From: Clostridia bacterium
GTDB lineage: Bacteria > Bacillota > Clostridia > Oscillospirales > QAMX01
Length of the DNA: 42,861 bases
Direction of reading: 5' to 3'
Assembly: GCA_017414715.1 (NCBI GenBank)
Contig: JAFQKV010000114.1
Coordinates: forward strand, 1-42,861
Shown here: one piece after another, positions 1 to 7,558 of the stretch
Layout: every line of letters starts with the position of its first letter
How positions within the stretch are numbered: the stretch's first letter is position 1
The notes under the pieces: generated by a model
Databases searched by the model: none
Told to the model about the DNA's origin: nothing
The model's input: only the letters and a program-made list of their open reading frames with translations
Made by a program: the position numbers and the translations under genes

Positions 1-277
1 CGTGACTGAGGACGGCACCGCATCCTCCGTCTTCCGCGATGTCGATTTTGAGGTTGCCGGTAAAACCGGCTCTGCACAGGTGCCCACAGGCTCTGACAAT
101 GCCGTTTGTGCCGCCTTTGCTCCCGTCAGGACCCCCGAAATCGCCGTTGTCGTTATTGTTGAGCACGGTAACTCCGGCAACTCCATCGCCCCCATCGCCC
201 GCACGGTTTTCGAAGCATATTTCAATGCAAAATCGGATACCGGCCATCTTTCCGGCGCCATGTCGCCGAATAACTGA
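1..277 (+). CDS. Penicillin-binding protein transpeptidase, C-terminal end (partial)
   Basis: Only the last 91 codons are inside the window; the gene enters from the left edge. The visible part contains the third transpeptidase active-site motif as KTGSAQ (about residues 21-26 of the fragment), followed by the usual hydrophobic strand (AAFAP, IAVVVIVEHG) and a short tail. This is the carboxy end of the penicillin-binding transpeptidase domain, which cross-links peptidoglycan outside the membrane. The KTGSAQ form with VEHG and a short end fits class B enzymes of the PBP2/MrdA type better than carboxypeptidases, but the class cannot be fixed from this fragment. A strong hairpin follows the stop codon, so transcription probably ends here. 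Confidence 0.85.
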   Translation, partial: VTEDGTASSVFRDVDFEVAGKTGSAQVPTGSDNAVCAAFAPVRTPEIAVVVIVEHGNSGNSIAPIARTVFEAYFNAKSDTGHLSGAMSPNN

Positions 278-282
278 TGCAT

Positions 283-316
283 CTGCCCTGCACAAGTGTG
301 TGCAGGGCAGAATTTT
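283..316 (+). terminator. Intrinsic terminator after the PBP gene
   Basis: A perfect 12-bp stem (283-294 with 299-310) has a 4-nt loop and is followed by a short T-rich stretch (AATTTTC). It begins 6 nt after the PBP stop codon. Confidence 0.75.
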
Positions 317-328
317 CAGGCACAGGTG

Positions 329-357
329 TTGACTTTTAATACATCATCTGCTAAAAT
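329..357 (+). promoter_or_regulatory. Promoter of tRNA-Lys
   Basis: TTGACT (329-334) and TAAAAT (352-357) are separated by 17 bp and lie 19 nt upstream of the mature tRNA 5' end. This fits a sigma-A type housekeeping promoter. Confidence 0.75.
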
Positions 358-376
358 ATATAGGCTTGTTAAGCAT

Positions 377-452
377 GATCCATTAGCTCAGTCGGTAGAG
401 CACCTGCCTTTTAAGCAGGGTGTCCGGAGTTCGAGTCTCCGATGGATCACCA
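377..452 (+). tRNA. tRNA-Lys (anticodon TTT)
   Basis: A 76-nt cloverleaf. The acceptor stem GATCCAT (377-383) pairs with ATGGATC (442-448). The D arm GCTCAGTCGGTAGAGC is present, the anticodon stem CCTGC/GCAGG encloses the loop CTTTTAA with anticodon TTT, and the T arm carries GTTCGAGTC. The discriminator is A and the CCA end is encoded (450-452). It decodes AAA and AAG as lysine. Confidence 0.97.
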
Positions 453-486
453 AAAGGACATCGCAAAAAATGCGGTGTCCTTTTTT
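453..486 (+). terminator. Intrinsic terminator of tRNA-Lys
   Basis: AAAGGACATCGCA and TGCGGTGTCCTTT form a long stem around an A-rich loop, ending in six Ts (481-486). It directly follows the encoded CCA. Confidence 0.85.
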
Positions 487-517
487 AATGAAAAGCATAA
501 AAATCGAGGTAACGGTC

Positions 518-1543
518 ATGTGCACAAGGTTTCGGAACGTCGCAGCAAATGTATTGGGGGTAGCGATCTGCTTTGCGATTGCGGCCCTTTCCGTGTTGCT
601 GGAAAAACTGATCCCCGGTGAGATCCTCGGTGCATCCATCATTGCACTGTTTATGGGTACGATCATCAACAGCTTTTTTCATCCGAAATGGATACAGCCT
701 GCGCTGAAGTTCACCTCGAAAAAGGTTTTAAAAGCCGCGATCATATTGCTTGGCGCGTCATTAAGCATCAAAACCATTCTGTCCGTCGGTAAGATGACCT
801 TCTTTGTGATCATTTTCACCTTTACCATGTGTTTTGGCGGCGGCTATTTTATCCGCAGACTGTTTAAGCTGAACTGGAAGCTGGGCAACCTCATCTCCGC
901 CGGTACCGGAATCTGCGGCGGCTCCGCTGTCGCAGCCATCGCCCCGGTCATCGATGCCGATGATAAGGACATCGCCTTTGCCATGTCCTCTACCTTCCTC
1001 TTTGACATGATCATGGTCGCGATCTACCCCCTCGTGGGAAAAGCCCTCGGCATGTCCGATATCGCCTATGGCATCTGGGCCGGAACGTCTGTCAACGATA
1101 CCGCAAGCGTTGTCGCCTCCGGCTATGCCTTTTCGGAAATCGCCGGCGATTTCGCCACAATGGTCAAGCTTACCCGTACCATCGCCATTATCCCCACCGT
1201 CCTCGTTTTTGCCTATATCGGCACCCGCATCAGACAAAAGGAAATGAAAGCCGCAAACAACGGCAAAAAGGTACAGCTCGTTAAGATCGTTCCCTGGTTC
1301 ATCGGCGGCTTCCTTCTTCTTGCGATCGTAAACAGCTTCGGTCTCATTCCCGCCGATGTCTCCGGTGTTATAAAGACTGCCAGTAAGTTCCTGATGGTCA
1401 GCGCCCTTGCCGCCATTGGGCTCAACACCAGCATCACCGATTTTCGCAAGGCCGGTCTGCGGCCGATGTTCTACGGAGTTACCATCGATACACTGGTAAC
1501 GCTCACCGCCCTTGCAGTCATCTTCTGCATGGGGCTCATGTGA
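518..1543 (+). CDS. YeiH-family (UPF0324) putative sulfate exporter-type membrane protein
   Basis: A 341-residue polytopic membrane protein of the conserved hypothetical 698 family (PF03601, YeiH/UPF0324). Visible family hallmarks are the GTGICGGSAVAAIAPV stretch, the internal AGTSVNDTASVVASGY segment and about ten hydrophobic helices over the whole length, which is normal for the family. Members are annotated as putative sulfate or organic anion exporters, but no substrate is firmly established. I chose the ATG at 518 because GAGGT (506-510) lies 7 nt upstream; an in-frame ATG at 488 would add ten polar residues. The reading frame also stays open back through the tRNA, which is not coding. 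A hairpin follows the stop. Confidence 0.85.
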   Translation: MCTRFRNVAANVLGVAICFAIAALSVLLEKLIPGEILGASIIALFMGTIINSFFHPKWIQPALKFTSKKVLKAAIILLGASLSIKTILSVGKMTFFVIIFTFTMCFGGGYFIRRLFKLNWKLGNLISAGTGICGGSAVAAIAPVIDADDKDIAFAMSSTFLFDMIMVAIYPLVGKALGMSDIAYGIWAGTSVNDTASVVASGYAFSEIAGDFATMVKLTRTIAIIPTVLVFAYIGTRIRQKEMKAANNGKKVQLVKIVPWFIGGFLLLAIVNSFGLIPADVSGVIKTASKFLMVSALAAIGLNTSITDFRKAGLRPMFYGVTIDTLVTLTALAVIFCMGLM

Positions 1544-1580
1544 TAATTTGCATCAGCCGTATTCCTGAAAATCACAAGTA

Positions 1581-1606
1581 AGCCGTCTCCGGCATCGGAG
1601 ACGGCT
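1581..1606 (+). terminator. Hairpin after the YeiH-family gene
   Basis: A perfect 11-bp GC-rich stem (1581-1591 with 1596-1606) with a GCAT loop. The T run after it is weak (GTTATACTG), so termination is likely but not certain. Confidence 0.5.
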
Positions 1607-1627
1607 GTTATACTGTATCACCATCAG

Positions 1628-1656
1628 TTGCAAACTTTACATTTTCATGGTATAAT
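1628..1656 (+). promoter_or_regulatory. Promoter of the phosphatase-MATE-PHP run
   Basis: TTGCAA (1628-1633), 17 bp, TATAAT (1651-1656). The next start codon is at 1683, giving a leader of roughly 20 nt. Confidence 0.8.
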
Positions 1657-1682
1657 ACGTCGGTTAAAGTGAGGCTGTTTTT

Positions 1683-2129
1683 ATGATCAAAATCCTGTTT
1701 GTCTGCCATGGAAATATCTGCAGAAGCCCCATGGCAGAGTTTATTATGAAAGACCTCGTGAACACGGCAGGCCGTTCCGCTGAGTTTTCCATCGCCTCTG
1801 CAGCAACAAGCACAGAGGAACTGGGAAACCCCGTCTATCCCGCCGCCCATCAGGAGCTGGCGCGGCACGGAATCGGCTGTGAGGGAAAGCGCGCCCGTCA
1901 GATGACCTGCGCGGATTACGAAAACTATGATCTGCTCGTGGGTATGGATCGCGCCAACCGCACGAATATGCTGCGCATCTGCGGCGGCGATCCCGCCGGC
2001 AAGATCACACTTCTTCTGGATCACACCGATCGCCCCGGAGAAGTCAGCGACCCCTGGTACTCCGGCGATTTTTCCACCGCCTGGTCCGACATACTTCGCG
2101 GTTGCAAGGCACTTCTGACTGAACTATAA
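1683..2129 (+). CDS. Low-molecular-weight protein-tyrosine phosphatase
   Basis: A 148-residue cytoplasmic phosphatase of the LMWPc fold. The active-site P-loop C-X5-R is CHGNICRS, with nucleophile Cys8 and phosphate-binding Arg14. The general-acid loop is DPWY (Asp123). Length is typical. The family removes phosphate from tyrosine residues, often on bacterial tyrosine kinases of capsule systems or on arginine in Bacilli (YwlE); which applies here cannot be told. No tyrosine kinase or capsule gene is in the window. It is first in a run with a MATE exporter and a PHP phosphoesterase and has its own consensus promoter. Confidence 0.93.
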   Translation: MIKILFVCHGNICRSPMAEFIMKDLVNTAGRSAEFSIASAATSTEELGNPVYPAAHQELARHGIGCEGKRARQMTCADYENYDLLVGMDRANRTNMLRICGGDPAGKITLLLDHTDRPGEVSDPWYSGDFSTAWSDILRGCKALLTEL

Positions 2130-2152
2130 CGCAAGACGGAGGTACGTGCATC

Positions 2153-3601
2153 ATGCACATCAGAAACGGAATACGTTGGCTTTTTGAAGGCCGCTTCTGG
2201 TCGGCTGCACTGCGGCTCGCGGTGCCCATCGCGCTGCAGAATCTGCTTGTCTGCTCCTTCTCACTGGTTGACACCATTATGGTCGGTCAGTTGGGTGACA
2301 TCGCGCTCTCCGCCGTCGGTATGGCGGGACAGTGGAGCTGGCTGATGAACATGGTGCTCTTCGGCGTTGCCTCCGGTGCATCCGTCTATTTTGCACAGTA
2401 TTGGGGCAATCGCGATGAGCACGGCATCCGCCGCATTCTCGGTCTTGTGCTCCTCTCCGGCATTGTTTTTTCGCTTATGTTTGCGCTGATCGCATACCTT
2501 GCACCCGTTTCGGTCATACGTATTTTCAACCGTACCGATGCCGTTGTTGAGGCAGGCAGCGCCTATCTCCGTATTGCAGCCTTTTCCTACGTTGCAATTG
2601 CGCTGAACACCATCCTCTGTACGGCTCTCCGTTCCACCGAGCGCGTTCGCCTTCCGCTGCTTGTATCCGGCCTTTCAACCGTACTCAATGCGGTGCTCAA
2701 CTACGGGCTGATCTTCGGCAAACTCGGTCTTCCCGAAATGGGTGTTGCAGGAGCGGCACTTGCCACCTGCATCTCCTCGTGGACCGCGCCAATACTGCTG
2801 GTGGTCATCTGTGTACTCAAACGCTGCTCCCTCTTTTCCGTTCCCCGCGAACTCATTTCCTTCGGTTTCCGCGATATCATCGAGTTCTATAAAAAGGCTG
2901 TGCCCGTAATTCTCAACGAATCACTCTGGGGCCTCGGTACGGTTCTCTTCAATATCATCTACTCAAATCTCGGTTATGAACATTACGCCGCCGTCACCAT
3001 CCTGCGTACATTTGAAAACATAGCCTTTACCTTCTTTATCGGCCTCTGCAACGCCTCCTGTGTCATGGTCGGTAAGGCCGTCGGCAGCGGCGAGATCGAA
3101 AAGGGCGTTTCCGATGCCAGGCGCTTTGCCGTCATCGTTCCTATGCTCAGCGTGCTCGTCGGTGCTGCGATCATCCTCGCACGCAGCTCGCTCATTCAGA
3201 TATTTAACCTGGGCGGTACCATCACGGAGACCACCGTCAGCAGCGCAAATTGGATCATGCTGATCTATGGATGCGAGCTTGCCTTCCGCAATATTCCCTA
3301 TATCATCATCGTCGGTATATTCCGTCCCGGCGGAGATACAGCCGTCGGCATGAAATACGACATGCTGACCCTCTGGGGCTTCTCCCTGCCGGCCACCTTC
3401 ATTGCAGCCTTTCTTCTGAAGCTCCCCTTCCCCGTCTGCTTTGCCGTAAGCTACATTTTCGAGGATTATATCAAGGTAATTCTATGTATCCGGCACATGA
3501 AGTCCATGAAATGGCTCAAGCCCGTTACAGCAGAGGGACATGCCGGCCTTGCAAAATGGATAGAAACACAGAAAGCGAGAGTAACCGATCATGCAATTTA
3601 A
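2153..3601 (+). CDS. MATE-family multidrug/organic cation efflux transporter
   Basis: A 482-residue integral membrane protein with two homologous MatE halves of about six helices each. The first helix region (RLAVPIALQNLL...VDTIMVGQLG) is characteristic of the family. MATE proteins expel drugs or metabolites with sodium or proton gradients. The start at 2153 is preceded by AGACGGAGGT at 11 nt. The gene lies 23 nt after the phosphatase and its last 11 nt overlap the following PHP gene, so the three are probably co-transcribed. The substrate is not predictable. Confidence 0.93.
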   Translation: MHIRNGIRWLFEGRFWSAALRLAVPIALQNLLVCSFSLVDTIMVGQLGDIALSAVGMAGQWSWLMNMVLFGVASGASVYFAQYWGNRDEHGIRRILGLVLLSGIVFSLMFALIAYLAPVSVIRIFNRTDAVVEAGSAYLRIAAFSYVAIALNTILCTALRSTERVRLPLLVSGLSTVLNAVLNYGLIFGKLGLPEMGVAGAALATCISSWTAPILLVVICVLKRCSLFSVPRELISFGFRDIIEFYKKAVPVILNESLWGLGTVLFNIIYSNLGYEHYAAVTILRTFENIAFTFFIGLCNASCVMVGKAVGSGEIEKGVSDARRFAVIVPMLSVLVGAAIILARSSLIQIFNLGGTITETTVSSANWIMLIYGCELAFRNIPYIIIVGIFRPGGDTAVGMKYDMLTLWGFSLPATFIAAFLLKLPFPVCFAVSYIFEDYIKVILCIRHMKSMKWLKPVTAEGHAGLAKWIETQKARVTDHAI

Positions 3602-4307
3602 AACGGAACTGCACTGCCATACCTCAGAAGTCAGCCGCTGCGGCCGTGTGACTGCGGCAGAAACGGTGGAAACCTATATCGAACACGGCTATAACGCATT
3701 GACCATCACAAATCACCTCAGCGCATCGACCTTCTCAGAAAAAAACAAGAACTTTGTTCAGACCGATGACTGGCAGAAGCGCATCGACTTCTTTATGCAT
3801 GCCGTGGATCTTGCCCATGAGGCAGCCCGCGGGCGAATCGATATTCTCTGGGGCATCGAGCTCTGCGGCGGACATGACAATAATGATTATCTCATCTACG
3901 GTATGACGGAGGAACAGCTTCGCGCCATGCCTGATATTCTGGATATCTCCATCAAGGAATTCGGTCCCCGCATACGCGAGGAGCTTGGGCTGCTGCTTTT
4001 CCAGGCACACCCCTTTCGCAACGGCGTACGCATCGTCGTTCCCGATCGTCTGGACGGTGTCGAAGTCTACAACGGACACATAGGCCATGATTCACGAAAC
4101 GGATTTGCCCTCCAATGGGCAGAACGCTACGGACTTCGCCGCATCTCCGGTACCGATTTTCATCAGCCGATTCATATCCCCACAGGCGGGATCCTGACAG
4201 ACACGCCCATACGAACAAACGACGATCTCACCGCGATCCTCCGCTCCGGTGCATATACGGTACTGCACGAGGGGCGTGAGCCTGCAGACGTTGTTGCCGA
4301 AATTTAG
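3591..4307 (+). CDS. PHP-domain metal-dependent phosphoesterase
   Basis: A 238-residue cytoplasmic PHP (polymerase and histidinol phosphatase) domain protein. Metal-ligand motifs in order are ELHCHTS (His8, His10), TNHLSAS, WGIELCGG, FQAHPFR and SGTDFHQ near the end, so the full ligand set of the trinuclear site appears present. PHP proteins hydrolyse phosphomonoesters such as histidinol phosphate, nucleotides or phosphotyrosine. The N-terminus overlaps the MATE gene by 11 nt, implying translational coupling. The location next to a tyrosine phosphatase is suggestive but proves no shared substrate. Confidence 0.85.
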   Translation: MQFKTELHCHTSEVSRCGRVTAAETVETYIEHGYNALTITNHLSASTFSEKNKNFVQTDDWQKRIDFFMHAVDLAHEAARGRIDILWGIELCGGHDNNDYLIYGMTEEQLRAMPDILDISIKEFGPRIREELGLLLFQAHPFRNGVRIVVPDRLDGVEVYNGHIGHDSRNGFALQWAERYGLRRISGTDFHQPIHIPTGGILTDTPIRTNDDLTAILRSGAYTVLHEGREPADVVAEI

Positions 4308-4310
4308 GTA

Positions 4311-4339
4311 TTGACAAATTACCCAAGCAGTACTATACT
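4311..4339 (+). promoter_or_regulatory. Promoter of the T-box leader
   Basis: Perfect -35 TTGACA (4311-4316), 17-bp spacer, -10 TATACT (4334-4339). It starts four bases after the PHP stop codon and would begin transcription near 4346. Confidence 0.88.
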
Positions 4340-4345
4340 ATGTTA

Positions 4346-4630
4346 AAGCGTTTGAGTGAGAAGAAGTAGCCCCGTTTAAAGATTCTACAGAGAGCTGCCG
4401 GTTGGTGAGAGGCGCAGAAATCCGCGGTGTGTGAATACATCTCATGAGCTGTCCGCCGAAAGGAACCTTTTCCCTGTAGACCGGATCGGGTGCGCCCGTT
4501 AGCGCGCAGAGGGTATGTTCGTACTCTCCGAGGCGTTTGCCGCAAGACAGACGTAGAATCAAAGGTGGTACCGCGTCATAGTTCATGTCGCCCTTTGAGC
4601 CAATAAAATGGCTCAAAGGGTTTTGTTTTT
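4346..4630 (+). promoter_or_regulatory. T-box riboswitch leader, UAC (Tyr) specifier
   Basis: All hallmark elements are visible. AGTA of the stem I specifier region is at 4365-4368, the distal GGTTGGTGAGA loop is near 4400-4410, and the specifier segment GAATACATCTCATGAGCTG starts at 4434 with UAC at 4436-4438. The conserved T-box AAAGGTGGTACCGCG is at 4561-4575. The antiterminator can form from 4559-4565 with 4592-4598, leaving bulge TGGT, which pairs with a tRNA ending ACCA. Helix A2 forms from 4573-4579 with 4585-4591 with one mismatch. The specifier frame is my reading by analogy with known leaders. Uncharged tRNA-Tyr should stabilise the antiterminator and switch on the downstream symporter. 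Confidence 0.9.
4591..4630 (+). terminator. Conditional terminator of the T-box
   Basis: A perfect 12-bp stem (4591-4602 with 4609-4620), loop ATAAAA, then TTTTGTTTTT. Its 5' arm overlaps the 3' arm of the antiterminator (4592-4598), so the two structures exclude each other. Confidence 0.9.
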
Positions 4631-4669
4631 ACCCGGAGCCAAATCTTTTGAAAGGCTGGTAAACTTCCC

Positions 4670-6208
4670 ATGGCACTCAAAATCATCATGCTCGTCGTTT
4701 TCTTCGGCTCTATGATCGCTATCGGTCTGTACTGCAGAAAAAATGCAACCGACGTTCAGGGCTTTGTGCTCGGCGGCAGATCCGTCGGTCCCTGGCTTAC
4801 GGCGTTTGCTTACGGAACCTCCTATTTTTCCGCGGTTGTATTCATCGGCTATGCCGGTCAGTTTGGCTGGAAATACGGTATTGCCGCAACATGGATCGGT
4901 CTAGGCAACGCATTTATCGGCTCTATGCTCGCATGGGTCGTGCTGGGGCGCCGTACCCGCATTATGTCGCAGCACCTGCAAAGCGCTACGATGCCGGAAT
5001 TCTTCGGAAAGCGCTTTGATTCCAATCCTCTGAAGGTCCTATCCTCTGCAATAATCTTTGTCTTTCTGATTCCTTATACGGCCAGTCTCTATAACGGACT
5101 TTCCCGTCTGTTCTCCATGGCCTTCAATATCGATTACTCCGTATGCATCCTTCTCATGGCAGTGCTCACAGCCATTTATGTCATCGCAGGCGGATATATG
5201 GCAACAGCGATCAACGATTTTATCCAGGGCATCATCATGCTGATCGGAATCGTTGCCGTGGTTCTCGCGGTTCTGAAAACAAACGGAGGCTTCAGCGAAG
5301 CATTGAAGGGCCTGTCTCAGGTAACGGACGCTGCGTATCCCGACATGCAGGGTGCGTTTGCATCCTTCTTCGGTCCCGATCCCGTCAATCTGCTCGGCGT
5401 TGTTATTCTGACCTCGCTCGGCACGTGGGGACTTCCCCAGATGGTACAGAAATTCTACGCAATCAAGGATGAATCCGCCATCAAAAAGGGAACCATTATC
5501 TCCACCCTTTTTGCCCTCATCATCGCGGGCGGCAGCTACTTTCTGGGTGGCTTTGCACGCCTGTATTCCGACAAGGTCGATATCGCGGCAAACGGTTATG
5601 ATACTGTGATTCCCACCATGCTTTCCGAGCTCAGCCCCATACTGATTGCCATCGTTGTCGTGCTTGTGCTTTCTGCATCCATGTCAACGCTTTCGTCTCT
5701 GGTCATCGCATCATCTTCCACGCTGACTCTTGATTTTTTGAAGACCGCATTCTTTAAAAGGATGTCCGAAAAACAGCAGCTGCTTATTATGCGCATATTG
5801 ATCGCAGTATTTATCGCCATCTCCGCCATAATCGCCATTTTCCAGTACAAGAGTTCCGTCACCTTCATTGCACAGCTGATGGGCATTTCCTGGGGTGCTC
5901 TGGCCGGCGCTTTTCTGGCTCCCTTCCTGTACAGTCTGTATGCCAAATGGGTCACCAAAGCCAGCGTATACGTCTGCAGCCTCTTCAGCGTAGTCCTGAT
6001 GCTTGCAAACATGCTCGTCCCCCAAGCTTTTCCTGCGTTGCTCCGAAGCCCTCTGAATGCCGGATCATTCGCCATGCTGGCCGGTCTCGTCATCGTACCT
6101 GTTGTCAGCCTTTTCACAAAGAAACAGAGCTCGGAACGCATTGGTGAAATCTTCTCCTGCTATGATGCAACGGTCGAAGTTTCCGTAAAGAGAGCACTGT
6201 CAAAGTAA
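4670..6208 (+). CDS. Sodium:solute symporter (SSS/PutP family), T-box controlled
   Basis: A 512-residue polytopic protein of the solute:sodium symporter family (PF00474). The first helix, the LGGRSVGPWLTAFAYGTSYF stretch and around 13 hydrophobic helices fit the family core. SSS proteins import amino acids, sugars, vitamins or anions with sodium. The leader carries a T-box with a UAC specifier, so the natural inference is import of tyrosine or a precursor; sequence alone does not show the substrate. The SD-like GAAAGG is 14 nt from the ATG, which is long, so translation may be modest. A bidirectional hairpin follows the stop and separates it from the convergent MFS gene. Confidence 0.9.
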   Translation: MALKIIMLVVFFGSMIAIGLYCRKNATDVQGFVLGGRSVGPWLTAFAYGTSYFSAVVFIGYAGQFGWKYGIAATWIGLGNAFIGSMLAWVVLGRRTRIMSQHLQSATMPEFFGKRFDSNPLKVLSSAIIFVFLIPYTASLYNGLSRLFSMAFNIDYSVCILLMAVLTAIYVIAGGYMATAINDFIQGIIMLIGIVAVVLAVLKTNGGFSEALKGLSQVTDAAYPDMQGAFASFFGPDPVNLLGVVILTSLGTWGLPQMVQKFYAIKDESAIKKGTIISTLFALIIAGGSYFLGGFARLYSDKVDIAANGYDTVIPTMLSELSPILIAIVVVLVLSASMSTLSSLVIASSSTLTLDFLKTAFFKRMSEKQQLLIMRILIAVFIAISAIIAIFQYKSSVTFIAQLMGISWGALAGAFLAPFLYSLYAKWVTKASVYVCSLFSVVLMLANMLVPQAFPALLRSPLNAGSFAMLAGLVIVPVVSLFTKKQSSERIGEIFSCYDATVEVSVKRALSK

Positions 6209-6213
6209 ATGTA

Positions 6214-6244
6214 GAAGCGGTGTGTCGCAAAGACACACCGCTTT
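6214..6244. terminator. Bidirectional terminator between symporter and MFS gene
   Basis: A perfect 12-bp stem (6215-6226 with 6232-6243) with a 5-nt loop lies between two convergent stop codons (6208 and 6247). T runs are short on both sides. Confidence 0.65.
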
Positions 6245-6246
6245 CA

Positions 6247-7461
6247 CTATTTCTCTTTATGCTGTCGTAACAGTACGGCAAGCACGACCATAACGGTTGG
6301 GAAAATGACCACGGACAGAAGTCCTGCGTGAAGACCTGCAGCCTCACCCGTAAAGGATAGGAATTTCCCCGATACACCGGCAGATACAGCTCCGACAAGG
6401 GCAGGCCCTAATGAGCAGCCGGTATCACCGCACAGGGCCAAAATCGCAAAGATCGCCGTGTTTCCCGCAGGGCATCGCTCCGCAGCAAGGCTGAGTGTTC
6501 CGGGCCACATAATGCCAACTGACAGACCGCACACGGCACAACCAAGCAGCGAGACGATGGGCCACGGTGCAAACACACATACCAGATAGCTCACAACGCA
6601 CAATACGGCACTGCCGAGAATATAACGGCGAAGATCGATATGCTCACAGAACTTCCCGTAAAAGACACGGGAAACTCCCATCAAAAGTGCAAACATACTG
6701 GGGCCGAGCAAATCGCCGACGGTCTTGGAAACCTTCAGCCCAAGCTCCGCAAAGAGGGATGCCCACTGCGACATGGAGAGTTCCGAGGCTCCGGAACAAA
6801 GCATAAGCACCATCATCGTCCAAAATATTTTCATTCCAAAAAGCTTGCCCACAGGCGCACGCTCATGGGACTCGGACAAATGGCGGATAGGAACCCGCAT
6901 GAAGAAAAATGCATTGGCAAAAGGAAGCAGCGACCAAAGCGCAGGGATTAAAAACCAGTATTTTTCCCCCATCGTAACGAGAAGCAACGTGGAGATCAGT
7001 ACCGTCGCAAGCTGTCCCCAGCAATAAAAGGAATGCAGGATGCTCATGGCACCGGACTTATGTTCACTCGGCAGCGCTTCAACAATGGGACTGACAAGAA
7101 CCTCGATCAATCCTCCGCCGATGGCATAGAACACCGTGGCAAGCAAGACTCCGGTAAAGGGGGTCGCAAAGATATACGGAAACAGACCAAGTCCAAACAG
7201 ACCAGCAAAAGCAAAAAAATGTGCCGCAACCGTACAGGGGCGGTAGCCGAGACGGTCGGTAAAGGCGGCACCGAAAGCATCCACACAGATCTGTACAACA
7301 AAATTGAAGCTCATCAGGAACGCGACCTGTCCGAGAGAGAGCGCAAACTCCCGCATCATAATGATGTACAGGATCGGTGCAATATTATTTACCGCAGCCT
7401 GAACAATGTAAGCCGCATAGCTGCAGTTCAAAGTAGCGCGAAAGCCAAAGCGGGATGACAT
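6247..7461 (-). CDS. MFS transporter
   Basis: A 404-residue protein with about 12 hydrophobic helices and the loop motif DRLGYRP between helices 2 and 3, typical of the major facilitator superfamily. The segment GGGLIEVLVSPIVEALPSE resembles FucP-type and related sugar permeases, but the substrate is not determined. The start is ATG at 7461, preceded at 9 nt by GAGG; a TTG two codons upstream is possible but less likely. It has its own promoter (7502-7530) immediately downstream of the terminator of the NYN gene, so it is a single-gene unit. Confidence 0.87.
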   Translation of the reverse strand: MSSRFGFRATLNCSYAAYIVQAAVNNIAPILYIIMMREFALSLGQVAFLMSFNFVVQICVDAFGAAFTDRLGYRPCTVAAHFFAFAGLFGLGLFPYIFATPFTGVLLATVFYAIGGGLIEVLVSPIVEALPSEHKSGAMSILHSFYCWGQLATVLISTLLLVTMGEKYWFLIPALWSLLPFANAFFFMRVPIRHLSESHERAPVGKLFGMKIFWTMMVLMLCSGASELSMSQWASLFAELGLKVSKTVGDLLGPSMFALLMGVSRVFYGKFCEHIDLRRYILGSAVLCVVSYLVCVFAPWPIVSLLGCAVCGLSVGIMWPGTLSLAAERCPAGNTAIFAILALCGDTGCSLGPALVGAVSAGVSGKFLSFTGEAAGLHAGLLSVVIFPTVMVVLAVLLRQHKEK

Positions 7462-7501
7462 AGACAATTACCTCATGAAATAAGCTATCAGGACAGGCAA
7501 C

Positions 7502-7530
7502 AGTATAGCATGAATTTTGCACAGTTGCAA
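7502..7530 (-). promoter_or_regulatory. Promoter of the MFS transporter
   Basis: On the minus strand TTGCAA (7530-7525), 17 bp, TATACT (7507-7502). The start codon is 40 nt downstream. Confidence 0.8.
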
Positions 7531-7532
7531 GG

Positions 7533-7555
7533 AAAAAGCGCCTTTCGGCGCTTTT
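7533..7555 (-). terminator. Terminator of the NYN gene
   Basis: Stem 7534-7542 with 7547-7555 (core AGCGCC/GGCGCT), 4-nt loop, with a T5 run on the minus strand. It starts 4 nt after the NYN stop codon. Confidence 0.8.
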
Positions 7556-7558
7556 ATG

